Source: Effrenium voratum (taxonomy: Eukaryota; Sar; Dinophyceae; Suessiales; Symbiodiniaceae). Taken from it: a stretch of 64,000 nt of DNA. This document shows, one piece after another, positions 35,594-42,482 of this stretch (the stretch's first letter is position 1; every line of letters starts with the position of its first letter). Location: assembly GCA_963377175.1 (NCBI GenBank), contig CAUJNA010003783.1:822504-886503 (forward strand). The letters are read 5' to 3'. The notes under the pieces were generated by a model that was given only the letters and a program-made list of their open reading frames with translations, made no database searches and was not told where the DNA came from. A program made the position numbers and the translations under genes.

Positions 35594-36292
35594 TGAAGCG
35601 AACCCCCCCAGTATACCCTACACCTGCCCCGACCCACCTCAGACCCTAAACGCACCCCAAACCCACCCTTAACCTGCCCTTAACCACCCTAAACGTACCA
35701 AACATGCCTTGAACCCCTAAACTGCACACGCAAAACACCCGATCCGAAACCTCACCAAACCCGCCTTTATCCTCAACTGAACCAACCCAACCAAATTAAA
35801 CTCCGCAAACACACCCTAGACCACCCATAAACCCACCTACACCTGCACGCCACCCGAAACCCACAACTCTGAACCCCTAAACCCACCCTAAACCACCCGA
35901 CACCCACCCCGAACCCAACTTAAACCAACCCGGAATAGACCCCTGAGCCCAACCTAAACCAATCCCCCAGTGCACCCTAAACCTGAACCCACCCCAAATA
36001 ACCAAAACCAACACCCGCCTAAACCAAACCTGAACACCCTAAACCGCCCTACAAGAGCCTAGATGCCTGTCACTCAGCCGTCGACTGGCTCTACGTGAGT
36101 CGGAGGGTGTATCTGCACGAGAAGCCGAATGTTCGTCCCGACAGCAACTGGCCGATCAATCCGCAGAATGCGTGGGCTCTGAAAACGGTTCTCGAACAGC
36201 CATGGCCCGTGCGCTATTGCGCCTCCCATACCATGTTGATGCGCGAAACCCTTGCCCAAAAGGCCGAGCGTCGCCGACAGCAGCGTTGCTAG
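17955..36292 (+). CDS. AlkB-family 2-oxoglutarate/Fe(II) dioxygenase gene (15 exons assembled)
   Basis: Joining the 15 exons listed below gives about 476 codons ending in TAG; the 5' end is not fixed. Known family features visible in order are IPRKTSW, a YGYGG strand, MPLCGL, NLYEDG and the iron-binding GWHSDDE (HxD). These are followed by IISLSLGAPRIFE, GDLCTMEG, the distal histidine in KHYQHRVP, and RVNLTWR, whose arginines bind 2-oxoglutarate. AlkB enzymes of the ALKBH2/3 type hydroxylate and remove alkyl groups from DNA or RNA bases. The acidic/alanine-rich N-terminal part, the insertion after YGYGG, the bipartite nuclear signal and a 70-residue C-terminal tail lie outside the core. All 14 junctions keep phase. 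Donors are GC in eight (introns after 20300, 22471, 26909, 28572, 29310, 30939, 31573, 33272) and GT in six. Introns hold TIR elements and satellites only. Nuclear action is inferred from the signal; the substrate is unknown. Confidence 0.9.
18094..18202. repeat. TIR element family J, copy 1
   Basis: The inverted ends GGGTCCCTATATT / AATATAGGGAGCCC bound a 109-bp element with the interior inverted pair GCATCACCTTTT / GGGTGATG. Copy 2 is at 35102-35198; degenerate copies are near 12845 and 41450. It lies 22 bp after an exon donor. Confidence 0.8.
19108..19190. repeat. Family D repeat, one of at least six copies
   Basis: The pattern is TTTAGTCACTT...GACC, then TGGTAAnnAA, then CTTTTTnnGGCCAATCCAC and GTGAG. 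It recurs at about 15218-15290, 16895-16960, 29150-29230, 31725-31800, 40430-40510 and 49135-49250. Several copies stand 30-60 bp before or after exons. No clear long TIR was found; a short TTTGGTCAC / GTGAGTG symmetry may be present. Confidence 0.5.
19214..19314 (+). CDS. AlkB gene exon 2
   Basis: An AACAAAG acceptor is followed by SRKSPGSSREKKWVPASMGS then RAVGKELQELMFW, with a GTAGTC donor at 19315. All three + frames stay open. This one has the highest third-position GC and the only phase that joins both neighbours (GA+G and A+GA). It is basic and probably precedes the catalytic core. Confidence 0.55.
20083..20189. repeat. TIR element family F2, copy 1
   Basis: CTAACTTAGTAAG at the left and GCTAACCGCTTACTAG at the right, with internal CCCTGTCATTAGTGGGTTATG. 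A related copy in the opposite orientation is at 38197-38304. It ends 25 bp before an AlkB exon. Confidence 0.6.
20215..20300 (+). CDS. AlkB gene exon 3
   Basis: A CTGCGACTTTAG acceptor leads to LRLLGERRPWQPVLQDEARR then SFAFHRAQ. The donor chosen is CAG|GCGGGG (GC type), because the next exon begins GC after a CCAG acceptor and phase 0 is kept. A GT donor seven bases on (20307) would add AG in the same phase. The coding composition is strong and typical of this gene. Confidence 0.75.
20325..20402. repeat. Family K element, 3' part
   Basis: TTTTAGTGGGGATTGGTTGATG, TTCACTGGGGGTACGATTTG and TTTTGCCCCACAGCCACATG match the right half of the full copy at 41313-41442; further partial copies are at 22197-22260 (inverted) and 28320-28393. 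Confidence 0.65.
22366..22471 (+). CDS. AlkB gene exon 4
   Basis: A GGCCTTCCAG acceptor is followed by ALTVADAERLLQNAQEEVQW then QQPKGPGHREPLTFAG, the helical lead-in to the AlkB fold (ERLL...W before PRKT). The donor is G|GCCGGA, GC type. The extra codon base fits the next exon's GC start (glycine). The sequence upstream to 22336 is also open and could be read as exon with a different acceptor. Confidence 0.85.
23261..23377 (+). CDS. AlkB gene exon 5 (PRKT and YGYGG region)
   Basis: A TTGTTCTCCTCCAG acceptor leads to TWGLIPRKTSWMTTAPCCCR, then YGYGGLRMERGAPANGPR. PRxT followed by an aromatic-glycine strand is the usual start of the AlkB jelly-roll; the CCC run is unusual. The donor is G|GTTGCG at 23378; a GC donor further on (CAG|GCTCTC) is possible if the small optional exon at 24624 is used. 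Confidence 0.85.
24624..24669 (+). CDS. Optional small exon in the AlkB gene
   Basis: A GAGCTGCAG acceptor gives LELEPLHEPRTQHYR, with a GTATTG donor at 24670. It could join the AlkB reading frame in phase if the preceding exon used its later GC donor. It is not needed for the gene model, so this may be an alternative exon or chance. Confidence 0.3.
25073..25186 (+). CDS. AlkB gene exon 6 (lineage-specific insertion)
   Basis: A TTTTTTGCATAG acceptor is followed by LHRAEPKEQDGWLKAASKFR then APKAKWDLSQAGADASL, with a GTCCTA donor at 25187. The one-base remainder joins AG of the next exon to give glutamate before AMELCMPLCGL. This charged stretch has no counterpart that I know in AlkB cores and is probably a surface insertion. 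Confidence 0.8.
25947..26011 (+). CDS. AlkB gene exon 7 (MPLCGL motif)
   Basis: GTTTTGGCAG acceptor; the frame reads AMELCMPLCGLSKEAPEDSP then S, with a GTCTGG donor at 26012, phase 0. Ten bases further, a CTAGGTC-family TIR element begins and offers a second GT, but using that one would break phase with the next exon. Confidence 0.85.
26018..26139. repeat. CTAGGTC-family TIR element, copy 1
   Basis: The ends CTAGGTCTCCCAG and CTGGAGGACCTGG are inverted. The interior has AGTAGTGCCCTTCTCTCC, CTACTAAAATAGAC and CTTATTCTAACCTCT. Other copies are at 33949, 50828, 54370, 63190 and 63449. The left end lies within 7 bp of an AlkB exon donor. Confidence 0.85.
26822..26909 (+). CDS. AlkB gene exon 8 (iron-binding HxD)
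   Basis: A TTTGCGACAG acceptor leads to EWPNSCNLNLYEDGEHSVGW, then HSDDEALFQ. NLYEDG and WHSDDE are diagnostic of AlkB proteins; His and the first Asp of HSD are the first two Fe(II) ligands. The donor is CAAG|GCGGGG. The spliced codon GGC restores the conserved LFQGKFQDC run. Confidence 0.95.
28508..28572 (+). CDS. AlkB gene exon 9 (SLSLGAPRIF strand)
   Basis: A CGCGCGAG acceptor, GC, then KFQDCRIISLSLGAPRIFEL and K. This strand is conserved among ALKBH2/3-type enzymes. The donor is AAG|GCAGGT (GC type), giving phase 0 with the next exon; a GT three bases later would not. Confidence 0.95.
28606..28790 (+). repeat. Imperfect tandem duplication with TG microsatellites
   Basis: Two units each contain TAGAGTACCTTT, a TGTGTGTG tract, GCGAGTGTTTGTG and GTAGATGTTCTnTTGAGC. 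The TG tract length differs between them. Intronic. Confidence 0.7.
29274..29310 (+). CDS. AlkB gene exon 10 (37-bp micro-exon)
   Basis: A CCTTCGCCAG acceptor, then TRGETHRLQLRS plus one base, and a GC donor (TCCG|GCGGGG). Its identity is supported by the join ...HRLQLRSG|DLCTMEG, which restores the family's strand-turn-strand. Very short exons are easily missed by gene callers. Confidence 0.8.
30152..30210. repeat. (TA)n microsatellite
   Basis: About 59 bp of alternating AT with two TGTA interruptions, self-complementary. Intronic in the AlkB gene. Confidence 0.95.
30881..30939 (+). CDS. AlkB gene exon 11 (distal iron histidine)
   Basis: A GCAACTGCAG acceptor, GC, then DLCTMEGMLQKHYQHRVPK. 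The histidine of HRVP is the third Fe(II) ligand by family analogy. The donor is AAG|GCAGGG, GC type, phase 0. Confidence 0.95.
31488..31573 (+). CDS. AlkB gene exon 12 (2-oxoglutarate-binding arginines)
   Basis: A GCGGCGCCAG acceptor is followed by DRSTAPRVNLTWRWIVWHER, then RCPLAPRG. PRVNLTWR matches the co-substrate-binding RxNLTxR of the family. The donor is AAG|GCGAGT (GC type); alternatives at 31578 (GTGAGC) and 31611 (GTTGGT) would change the phase. Confidence 0.95.
31926..32069. repeat. G/C-tract TIR element family L, copy 2
   Basis: CATCCCCACCTCC at the left and TTTGGTAGGGGGG at the right; the core ATTTGTGGTTCCATTTTCC and TTTTATGGGGAAGACTAG is shared with copies 1, 3 and 4. Confidence 0.75.
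33213..33272 (+). CDS. AlkB gene exon 13 (linker)
   Basis: A TCAATCAACCAG acceptor gives APPPRELARVGQSAAKTFA with partial codons at both ends, and a GC donor (GCGAG|GCCTGC). Phases match on both sides, but exon 12 would also join exon 14 directly without it, so it could be a cassette exon. It is a Pro/Ala/Arg linker. Confidence 0.65.
33749..33864. repeat. Long-hairpin element (TGCTGGTGCTCAG ends)
   Basis: TGCTGGTGCTCAGTAGGGAAT and ATTCCTTTCTGAGCACCAGCA are inverted ends; inside, GAGAATGA and TCATTCCC extend the pairing. Related pieces are at 17690-17950, 43146-43540 and 55362-55490. Confidence 0.75.
33949..34060. repeat. CTAGGTC-family TIR element, copy 2
   Basis: TAGGTCCCCCCAG at the left, GGAGGACCTAG at the right; CTACTCAAATAGACTACAG and CTTATTCTAACC lie inside. 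Confidence 0.8.
34395..34500. repeat. Family C element upstream of an exon
   Basis: TTAGTGTTTAGTGGCAG, then CACCCACTAAAAGTTGGTCAC and TTTTAGCGGGGAATCTGAAA. Similar sequence precedes exons at 10489, 31488 and 47231, each time ending in GGGCAGCCCAG- or GGGCCCAG-like sequence about 20-40 bp before the acceptor. Confidence 0.55.
34521..34636 (+). CDS. AlkB gene exon 14 (bipartite nuclear localisation signal)
   Basis: A GGAAAGCAG acceptor is followed by NLAPNRTPIVRKRPAESQAQ, then GPPGGKKRKTLRSTEILL. RKR and KKRK separated by about 12 residues form a classical bipartite nuclear localisation signal. The donor is G|GTACTG at 34637. Confidence 0.85.
35102..35198. repeat. TIR element family J, copy 2
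   Basis: GGGTCCCTATATTTCCC at the left and GGAAATATAGGGAGCCC at the right, with inverted interior AAACATCGCC. Confidence 0.8.
35432..35592 (+). repeat. (CAAG)n / (CAGC)n tetranucleotide array
   Basis: About 160 bp of CAAG with GCATGCAAG interruptions and a central block of CAGC repeats. Both strands give spurious Ala/Cys/Leu or Lys/Gln/Ala/Ser frames. Confidence 0.95.
35600..36055 (+). repeat. Degenerate telomere-like CCCTAAA tract
   Basis: Dense CCCTAAAC, CCTAAACC, ACCCTAAA and CACCC variants without a fixed period, all in the C-rich orientation. CCCTAAA is the complement of the TTTAGGG telomere repeat found in plants and many algae. It lies in the intron before the last AlkB exon; a similar tract is at 36745-37065, so the exon is flanked on both sides. 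Confidence 0.75.
36078..36292 (+). CDS. AlkB gene exon 15 (terminal, novel C-terminal domain)
   Basis: A CTGTCACTCAG acceptor, CC, then VDWLYVSRRVYLHEKPNVRP, DSNWPINPQNAWALKTVLEQ, PWPVRYCASHTMLMRETLAQ and KAERRRQQRC, with TAG at 36290-36292. The phase joins exon 14 (G + CC). The tail combines an aromatic-rich block with a basic C-terminal helix that I do not recognise in AlkB proteins. Another + frame covering 36172-36588 is also open across this exon. Confidence 0.75.
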
Positions 36293-36744
36293 GTGGAGAA
36301 GGGGTATTAATTCAGGAGGGAAGGCGCGGTTTTCACCGCGTGCTTTTCTTGCCAATTAGCGGAGCCATTTTGGCGTGTCTGTTGCTGCGAGTAGCGGGGT
36401 CTACGGATCTCGGCGTTTCCCATAGGCCTGACTGGTACCCGAGGTCGCCGGGGCGCTACCCTGAGTGGGCGCGAATCGTGGCGAGGCTGGGACAGATTTT
36501 GTTGGGGACAAGCCAGACCGTGGCGCGATGTCACACAGTGACCGCTCCACCCAAAGCTGGGTCCCAACGGCAAGGTTTGTTCTTCTGAGGAGGGGTGCCT
36601 GTGGCACGTCTCTCGGCGTGTAAGGTCCCGTGCAGGGATGTGGCAAGGTCACTCAGCTTGCTTTCATCCTCCTGTCCTGTTTCACTAAGGCACCCGCCAA
36701 GTATCCTCGTGAATCTGGCGGTGCATGCACCAAGGACTTCCTGG

Positions 36745-37065
36745 ATGACAGTATAACCTCGAACGCACCCAGCCTACCCTAAACCCATCCTACCCTAAAC
36801 CAAAAACCTGCCCACCCCAAACCCATGCTAAACCTACCCAACCAAAGCCAACCTAAACCTACCCGAAGCCTACCCTAAGCCTAGGACCTTGAACCGACCT
36901 TGAACCCCATACAACACTGAACCCCACCCTAAACTACCAGCTCAACTAAACCAACCTTGCGCCAACCCAAGCTCCAAGGCCCCAACCAAACCTGCGCCGA
37001 ACCCTCCCTTTACCAGGCCTCCCCGAACCCCCAGCCATCCTAAACCCTAATTGCGCCCTAGACCC
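36745..37065 (+). repeat. Second degenerate CCCTAAA-like tract
   Basis: CCTACCCTAAACCC-type words, more degenerate than the tract at 35600-36055 and in the same orientation. Confidence 0.65.
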
Positions 37066-37319
37066 ACCTTAAACCACTCCAAAGGTCCCCGGAAAATGGA
37101 ACGGATAAAAATTCCCAAAAGCGCTGGAAACAAATCCCGAAGAAAAAAAAGGGTCGCCCATTGGCATTATCGTATCCGTGCCCGATTGCATCACTGCTCT
37201 TTCGCGGTCCCTGATTCTTGGTCTGCCCAAAGTAGCAATCGGGCTTAGTGACCGAAAGTCTGGAAGTTCTTTATTTTCTTCCTCATCCTGACTTCCAACT
37301 CTGGGTGTCGTCTTGCCCG

Positions 37320-37880
37320 GCCTGCCGCCTCCCCCCCAACCCCCCCGCTACTTTATAGACTTATTGCAGAGATATAATTGCACCCCTGTTTGAATCATCA
37401 CTTTTTCAAGTGTCCAATTTCGCGAGAAATATGCTGTCAAATACAAGATTTTAGGTAATCTATGTAATCCATGTATGTCTGTATGTATGCACTTCTTCGA
37501 ACATCATAGGGGAAGCCCCCCCCCCCGCCAACCCTTTAAATTCTATCGCACCCGTTCTTGAATCATTGCACCCCTACTTGAATCATCTCTTCTTCGAACA
37601 TCATGGCGGGGGCTGCCGCCCCCCCCCCCCCCAACCCCCCCGCTACGTTTTAGATTTTCTACAGAGATTTAATTGCACCCCTAGTTGAATCATGACTTCT
37701 TCGAACATCATGGGGGGGCTGGCGCCCCCCCAACCCCCCCGCTACTTTTTAGACTTTTTGCAGAGCTATTCGAATCATCACTTCTGCAAACATCATGGGG
37801 GGGGCGGCCCCAACCTCCCCTGCTGCTTTTAGTTGTTTTTGTTTTACAGGGGTTGAAATGCCCTCCTATTCGAATCATCT
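37320..37880 (+). repeat. C/G-run satellite with period of roughly 90-105 bp
   Basis: The units share TTGAATCATnnCTTCTTCGAAC, CATCATGGGGG, a C run with AACCCCCCCGCTAC, TTTTTAGACTTTTTGCAGAG and ATTGCACCCCT. Starts of the CTTCTTCGAACATC motif are at about 37492, 37588, 37692 and 37781. Non-coding. Confidence 0.8.
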
Positions 37881-38196
37881 TTTTTTTGACCCCGTCAACC
37901 CGCCAGCTGCTTTTTTTGATTATGTTACCCACGATTTGTTGGTGATGCTAGGGATGTTGGTCGGACATGCAGGGGATGTTGAAAACGATGCTGGGGATAT
38001 ATTGAACGCCATGAGTTCTCAAATTTTACTCAGATAGAATACAAAGCCCAAGTCTTTTTCTTCCAGCAAGGTCCCTTCCCTTCAATTCTGCTTGGAACTG
38101 TGGCAGTTTCATTCGAAGACACCAGTAGCTTGCAAATGGGGTAGGCAGTGGCCCAAACAAATGAGTTGAACCATAATACTTGGATGTTCGGCCAAG

Positions 38197-38304
38197 CTAG
38201 TCAACGCAACCAGGGTCATAACCCAATGACAGGGTTAAGTCCCCTGAAAGCTTCAGGGGACCTATAAGCGGGTTGTAACCCAGGATACCAACTAAACTAA
38301 GTTA
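38197..38304. repeat. TIR element family F2, copy 2
   Basis: CTAGTCAACGCAACC at the left and ACTAAACTAAGTTAG at the right, with inverted AACCCAATGACAGGGTTAAG inside; opposite orientation to the copy at 20083. Confidence 0.6.
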
Positions 38305-39706
38305 GGCGAACGTTTTTCTCATCGAGCCAAAAGCCATGACATATGTTGGCGGCTGTTAGTCCAAGTCTGGTGACTGAGACAAACACCCTATGGCTTCCAG
38401 GGCTCAGCCCTGGACAAATACAAATGGGCGTTAATTGATGCAAGTTTGCACCGCAGATGTAGCTACGATGTGTTCTGTTATATATATATAATGTATAAAC
38501 TGCACAACCACTACCAAAAGCACAATACAATTCAATTTGCATACTTGTTCAGCAGCCATGAGCTCGTGTTGATTGTTGTTTGTCAGATAAAAGGCTCATG
38601 TTAGCTCGCAGCCATGAGCTTCAAGAAAAAGCGAAACAGCCATGGCGCATAGCAACACGCGTCTTGTTTGCATGGCCTGATGAATAGACCTGTTCTATTA
38701 ATAGGGCCGTGTTCCCCTTCAACAGCAACCGTGTCTCGCAGAACCCAGGGACACCCACCTATTAACAAACGTGGTTGATGCGGGGTTAGAACTACTGTTT
38801 CAACATGTGGTTTGTTTTGGTTTCTCAATCTTACTCTTCAGGGGCAGCGGCATTTTGCGACAGACCCGGTTTCCACACTCACGACCTTTAACCCCGCCTT
38901 ACTGGGTCAGCATGTGCCATAGCAATCTTAGGTTTTTGCCTCTGGACTAAAAGGGTGAAGCAAGACATGCTAAACAATCCTAGGTTTAGGGTTAGCAGGG
39001 GACAGAATGCGACCGTAGGTTCGGCCCTCCTTTAGTGTTTTATCATAGATCACATGATGCGTCAGCTGCCCGGTTTTGAAAAGTAGGCTTTGTCTAATGA
39101 CACCTTGGCGGAGAATTGTTCTTTTTTGGACCCCGCGAAAGTGAAGGAGCTCGTTGCTCTTGGGACCTGATTGGGACCCGTTTTGGGACCCCAGGGCCGA
39201 CCTTTGAAAAACGTGTTGCTTGATTCTTTGTGTTTCTCTTCAAACCAACAAACAGTTGTCACTTTTTGCGGGGGATCCGCGTGGGGACCCAGTATTTTTT
39301 TTTGGTGCCAGAAGACACTCGCGGTTTTTGAGAAAACGTGCCTGTTTCTGAGGCGTTCTATGAGGCCAAATGATTCCATGTTGATCGCCCTAGGGTTATG
39401 ACTGGAATTGATTTTACAATACTCCAAAATCTCATGAGTTGTTTTTTTCAGGCCCTTGTAGAACGTCCAGCGAATGTTTGGATGCAGTGGGCATGAGATT
39501 GTAACACAGCAACATGGGCAAGGCACGACTGGCAACTCAAGCTTGCCATGCGACCCGTGTTAAAAGTTTCACAACAAGTGACTCCCTCTAAAATTGAACT
39601 TGGAGCCCAAAAACGAGGTCCTCCAGACAGAGCTCCTCAAAATTGGTGTGTTTGTAGGTTCCATGTTAAGCTGCATAAAAGCCTTGATGCCTTCCTAGAT
39701 GTGCAG

Positions 39707-39890
39707 CCGGCTCGGATTTGCTCTGACGGGTTGCGGAAAGGGGGATGTTGCCAGCCTGAGAAACCAGAGAACTTCTCTAAGCCGCTTCCGATACCGTATG
39801 GCCGCAAAACTGCAGCGGCCGTTGTCACAAGCAGTGGCTAGGGCTAACTCAATCTTCACCTGCCGGAAACGCCTCAACATTCCCATACTG
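39707..39890 (+). CDS. Possible exon, unidentified
   Basis: A TAGATGTGCAG acceptor is followed by RLGFALTGCGKGDVASLRNQ, RTSLSRFRYRMAAKLQRPLS and QAVARANSIFTCRKRLNIPI, with a GTTTCC donor at 39891. A second frame (ARICSDGLRKGGCC...) is open for 45 codons. It could be the 5' part of the gene that starts before 42.2 kb. Confidence 0.4.
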
Positions 39891-40115
39891 GTTTCCGAAC
39901 AGCCATATCGTATGATGAAACCTATTTTCTAGGGGTACCTTGGCCATTCTTTCCAGGGATCCTTCTTTCTAGAAAACCTCCGGAATCCCACAAAAACGGC
40001 TGGTGTTTGAAAATAACGATGGTTGAAAGGAATGGGGAATCAACCCCTAGATGTTTGACAAAATAGGATTGCTTGGGAATCCACCTAAAGCCTTGTTTGG
40101 TGTTTGTGACCTCAG

Positions 40116-40254
40116 CCAAGACGTGTGGTTGGACTCGGTTGGACCCGCCCGCGTGGTGTTTGGCTCTATCCGAGGAGAGCTGTCGCGTGCTCCAAAGAGG
40201 AGGTTCTGGCGATGCGTCCGGAGGCTCGCTGATTGCTTTCGAATTCGGCTCTAG
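40116..40254 (+). CDS. Possible exon, unidentified
   Basis: A TGTGACCTCAG acceptor is followed by two open frames: QDVWLDSVGPARVVFGSIRG... ending in a TAG, and KTCGWTRLDPPAWCLALSEE... running into the element at 40257. TIR element A copy 4 begins right at the end, so the element may define the intron. Frame undecided. Confidence 0.45.
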
Positions 40255-40256
40255 AT

Positions 40257-40389
40257 GAGCCACAATCAAAACCCGGGTAGATGAAGGTTGGTAAGGGATA
40301 ATCCCAACCAGAACTAGCTTCGGCCGTCTTCTTAATTCCTTACATAGTTCTGGGTAGTCCATTTTAGTACCGGATTTTGATTGTGACTC
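40257..40389. repeat. TIR element family A, copy 4
   Basis: GAGCCACAATCAAAACCC at the left, TTTTGATTGTGACTC at the right, with a 4-bp target duplication AGAT (40253-40256 and 40390-40393). GA at the left end and CTC|AG at the right would serve as GA...AG splice borders; the frame stays open beyond (EERKEHLLLPSSK). Confidence 0.9.
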
Positions 40390-41062
40390 AGATGAAGAGC
40401 GGAAAGAGCATCTCTTACTTCCAAGTTCGAAGACTTTGGTCACTTTTTGGGTTTGGACCATTTAGTAAATGAAATGTTTGGTTACTTTTTTGGCCAATCT
40501 CCCTCAGGAAGTGAGATCTGGGTTCGAAGCTCTACCAGATAATAGGGTAGACTTCAAGCAGTGGTTTGAACGGGTCAGACGCATAGGTCTTTGGATGTCC
40601 TTTCTTTTTCCAGGCCGCGGTTCCATCCCTCAAAGCCCAAGGCAAGATCCTCCTGTTGCAGGCGTTGAATTCTTATCTTGGAGAGGGAGTCGTTGAATTG
40701 TCGGACCCTGGTGCCGTTTGGGTGTGTGTGTTTTGAGGGTGCCCTTTTTTCTGTATTATGTTAAAGCATGCCGACAAGGACACCATCATTTCGGGGTTCT
40801 CTATTTTTGGCACATACCCACGTTGGCCTGCTTTGTTTGATGTGTTGTGCAAAGTGTTCCAGGCATGTTTGACCAGTCGTCCACCCTCTACTTCCAAGAA
40901 TCGGTTCAGGATTTTACATTTTGCCGGCGCACCTGTTGTGTTTGGACGTGAATATTGATGCCGGATTGAACGTCTACGAGTTGTCACACCACATCAGTTC
41001 CTTGCTTAGCGGCTGTGGTTAAGCTATGTTCTGCCAAGCGACACCCACCAAGGGACGAAGGT

Positions 41063-41195
41063 CATGTTAACCGCAGTTTAGTCAACCCAGTTTATTAATA
41101 TGGGGGTGTTCCCCTCCAAAAGTGACAAATCCCCACCAGAGGAGAAGCACGCCCCACATTAATAAACTGGGGTTGATTAGTCTGAGGTCAACATT
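41063..41195. repeat. TIR element family B, copy 2
   Basis: Inverted blocks TCAACCCAGTTTATTAATA / TTAATAAACTGGGGTTGA with TCCCCTCCAAAAGTGACAAA inside; the outer ends CATGTTAAC and GTCAACATTA are less perfect. Confidence 0.8.
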
Positions 41196-41312
41196 ACACG
41201 TTTACACAAAAACATGGCAGTGTGGAGGCCTCGGATTTTTGAAGACACGCATACGGGTCCAATTTTAAATGAGGTTTGTGCACCAAACCATGTTGGTTGG
41301 CTAGAGTTCTGT

Positions 41313-41442
41313 ATATGGCCGTGGGTCAAAACCAGTACCATTTTGGGATAGGTGAATTCTCCACCCATTTTGGTCTATTTTAGTGGTTGGATTGGTTGAT
41401 GTTCACTGGGGGTACGATTTGGGTTTTGACCCATGGCCATAT
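41313..41442. repeat. TIR element family K, full copy
   Basis: ATATGGCCGTGGGTCAAAACC at the left mirrors GGTTTTGACCCATGGCCATAT at the right; CAGTACC/GGTACG and CCACCCATTTTGGTC are inner features. About 130 bp, non-coding. Confidence 0.85.
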
Positions 41443-41979
41443 TTCCCCTTTGCTGGTTGCAAACCATACCGCTTGGCCTATTTCCAAATGACTTTCCCTC
41501 ACGAGGGTGATGTAAGGCAGAATGTAGGGAGCCCGATTGGTGAGTGAGTGGAGGAAATATTAAAGAAAGCACAAGTTACAACTTTTTCGAGCCCGACATG
41601 ACTTGGTCTGCTTTTGACTTTTGACATTCCTTCTGGACAAAAGTCGTAGATGCCCCGAGCATCACCAGTCATTTTGCAAAGAAAATCGTTTTCCGGAAGT
41701 GGTCGACACCCAAAAGCATCACAGTGTTTCAATTGGTGAATAGATTCTACTAAAGGAGATGTCGCTCTGGTCCGTAGACTAACGTGATCGACACCCGTGG
41801 TGATGCCGCGCTTTAGTATGAAAATCGTGCCTTTCCGAAGGCTAGCAGTTTTAAAGCGAAGTGACCCAGGTTGGAAAGAACTTTGCCCTCGAACGGCTTT
41901 CAAAAGTAGAATTCAAAGCTAGCACAGTTGAACAGATGCATTTCTCTGCACCCCTTTGTTGGCCAAGGTTTCTACACTT

Positions 41980-42112
41980 GAGCCACAATGAAAACCCGGG
42001 TAGATGAAGGTTGGTAAGGGACAATCCCAACCATAAATAGCTGCAGCCGCCTTCTAGATTCCTTACATGGTTCTGGGTAGACCACTTTAGTACCGGGTTT
42101 TGATTGTGACTC
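41980..42112. repeat. TIR element family A, copy 5
   Basis: GAGCCACAATGAAAACCC at the left, TTTTGATTGTGACTC at the right, with target duplication ACTT (41976-41979 and 42113-42116). It lies 84 bp upstream of an exon. Confidence 0.9.
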
Positions 42113-42196
42113 ACTTGGGGGTGTCTTGCCTGCTGCGCTTGGAGCTTCGCACTTCAGGACTCGCTGAGTTTTTGTTTGTTCTCTTTTTTTCGCCAG

Positions 42197-42310
42197 GCGC
42201 GGGCGAGGTGGCTGTCAGAGGCCTTCAAGAGCACGTCGGAGGGGCAGCTGGCGGTGAGCGAGGTGCTGAACGTTGTTCTGGACCCGGCGCCTCAACTCGA
42301 ACAATTTCTC
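42197..42310 (+). CDS. Exon of an unidentified helical protein (host gene, exon a)
   Basis: A CTCTTTTTTTCGCCAG acceptor leads to ARARWLSEAFKSTSEGQLAV, then SEVLNVVLDPAPQLEQFL. A GTGGAC donor follows at 42311; without it the frame stops at TAG 42317-42319. Phase 0 joins the next exon to give ...EQFL|ANFMFPEAF.... It is clearly coding in composition but has no recognised domain. Confidence 0.7.
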
Positions 42311-42344
42311 GTGGACTAGAGCCTGAGGCTATCAACGAAGAACC

Positions 42345-42482
42345 TCCCATCCCCACCCCCTTGAATATGGAATTGGGGGAGGGAGGTGACCGCTAGAATT
42401 CCATTTATGGTTCCATTTCCCTTTTATGGGGAAGACTTGATATATGGCATTGGGGACCCCCTCACCCTTTCGGCAGGGGGGA
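42345..42482. repeat. G/C-tract TIR element family L, copy 3
   Basis: CCTCCCATCCCCACC at the left and TTTCGGCAGGGGGG at the right; core GAATTCCATTTATGGTTCC as in copy 1. Just inside the intron after the exon at 42197-42310. Confidence 0.75.

Larger units (their letters stand above)
36293..39706. other. 3' flank and repeat-dominated spacer
   Basis: It contains the second telomere-like tract, a C/G-rich satellite (37320-37880), an F2 element (38197-38304) and a GCAGCCATGAGCT direct repeat (38553, 38610). An open + frame to 36588 may be 3' UTR sequence by chance. No exon is supported. Confidence 0.5.

Noticed and set aside
35207..35655. Long Leu/Ala/Cys and Lys/Gln/Ala frames on both strands
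   Set aside because: They are translations of the CAAG/CAGC tetranucleotide array.
35600..36055. Possible true chromosome end
   Set aside because: The CCCTAAA words are degenerate, short and followed by exonic sequence, so this is interstitial, not a telomere.
36363..36374. AGCCATTTTGGC, a 12-base exact match to the dinoflagellate spliced leader
   Set aside because: The 3' end of the leader (TCAAG) and the 5' CCGT are absent, it is not at a splice boundary, and a chance match of this length is not improbable on both strands of 64 kb.
36172..36588. A 138-codon + frame overlapping the terminal AlkB exon in another frame
   Set aside because: The AlkB frame has a proper acceptor and phase; this one runs into the 3' flank and is best explained by high GC.
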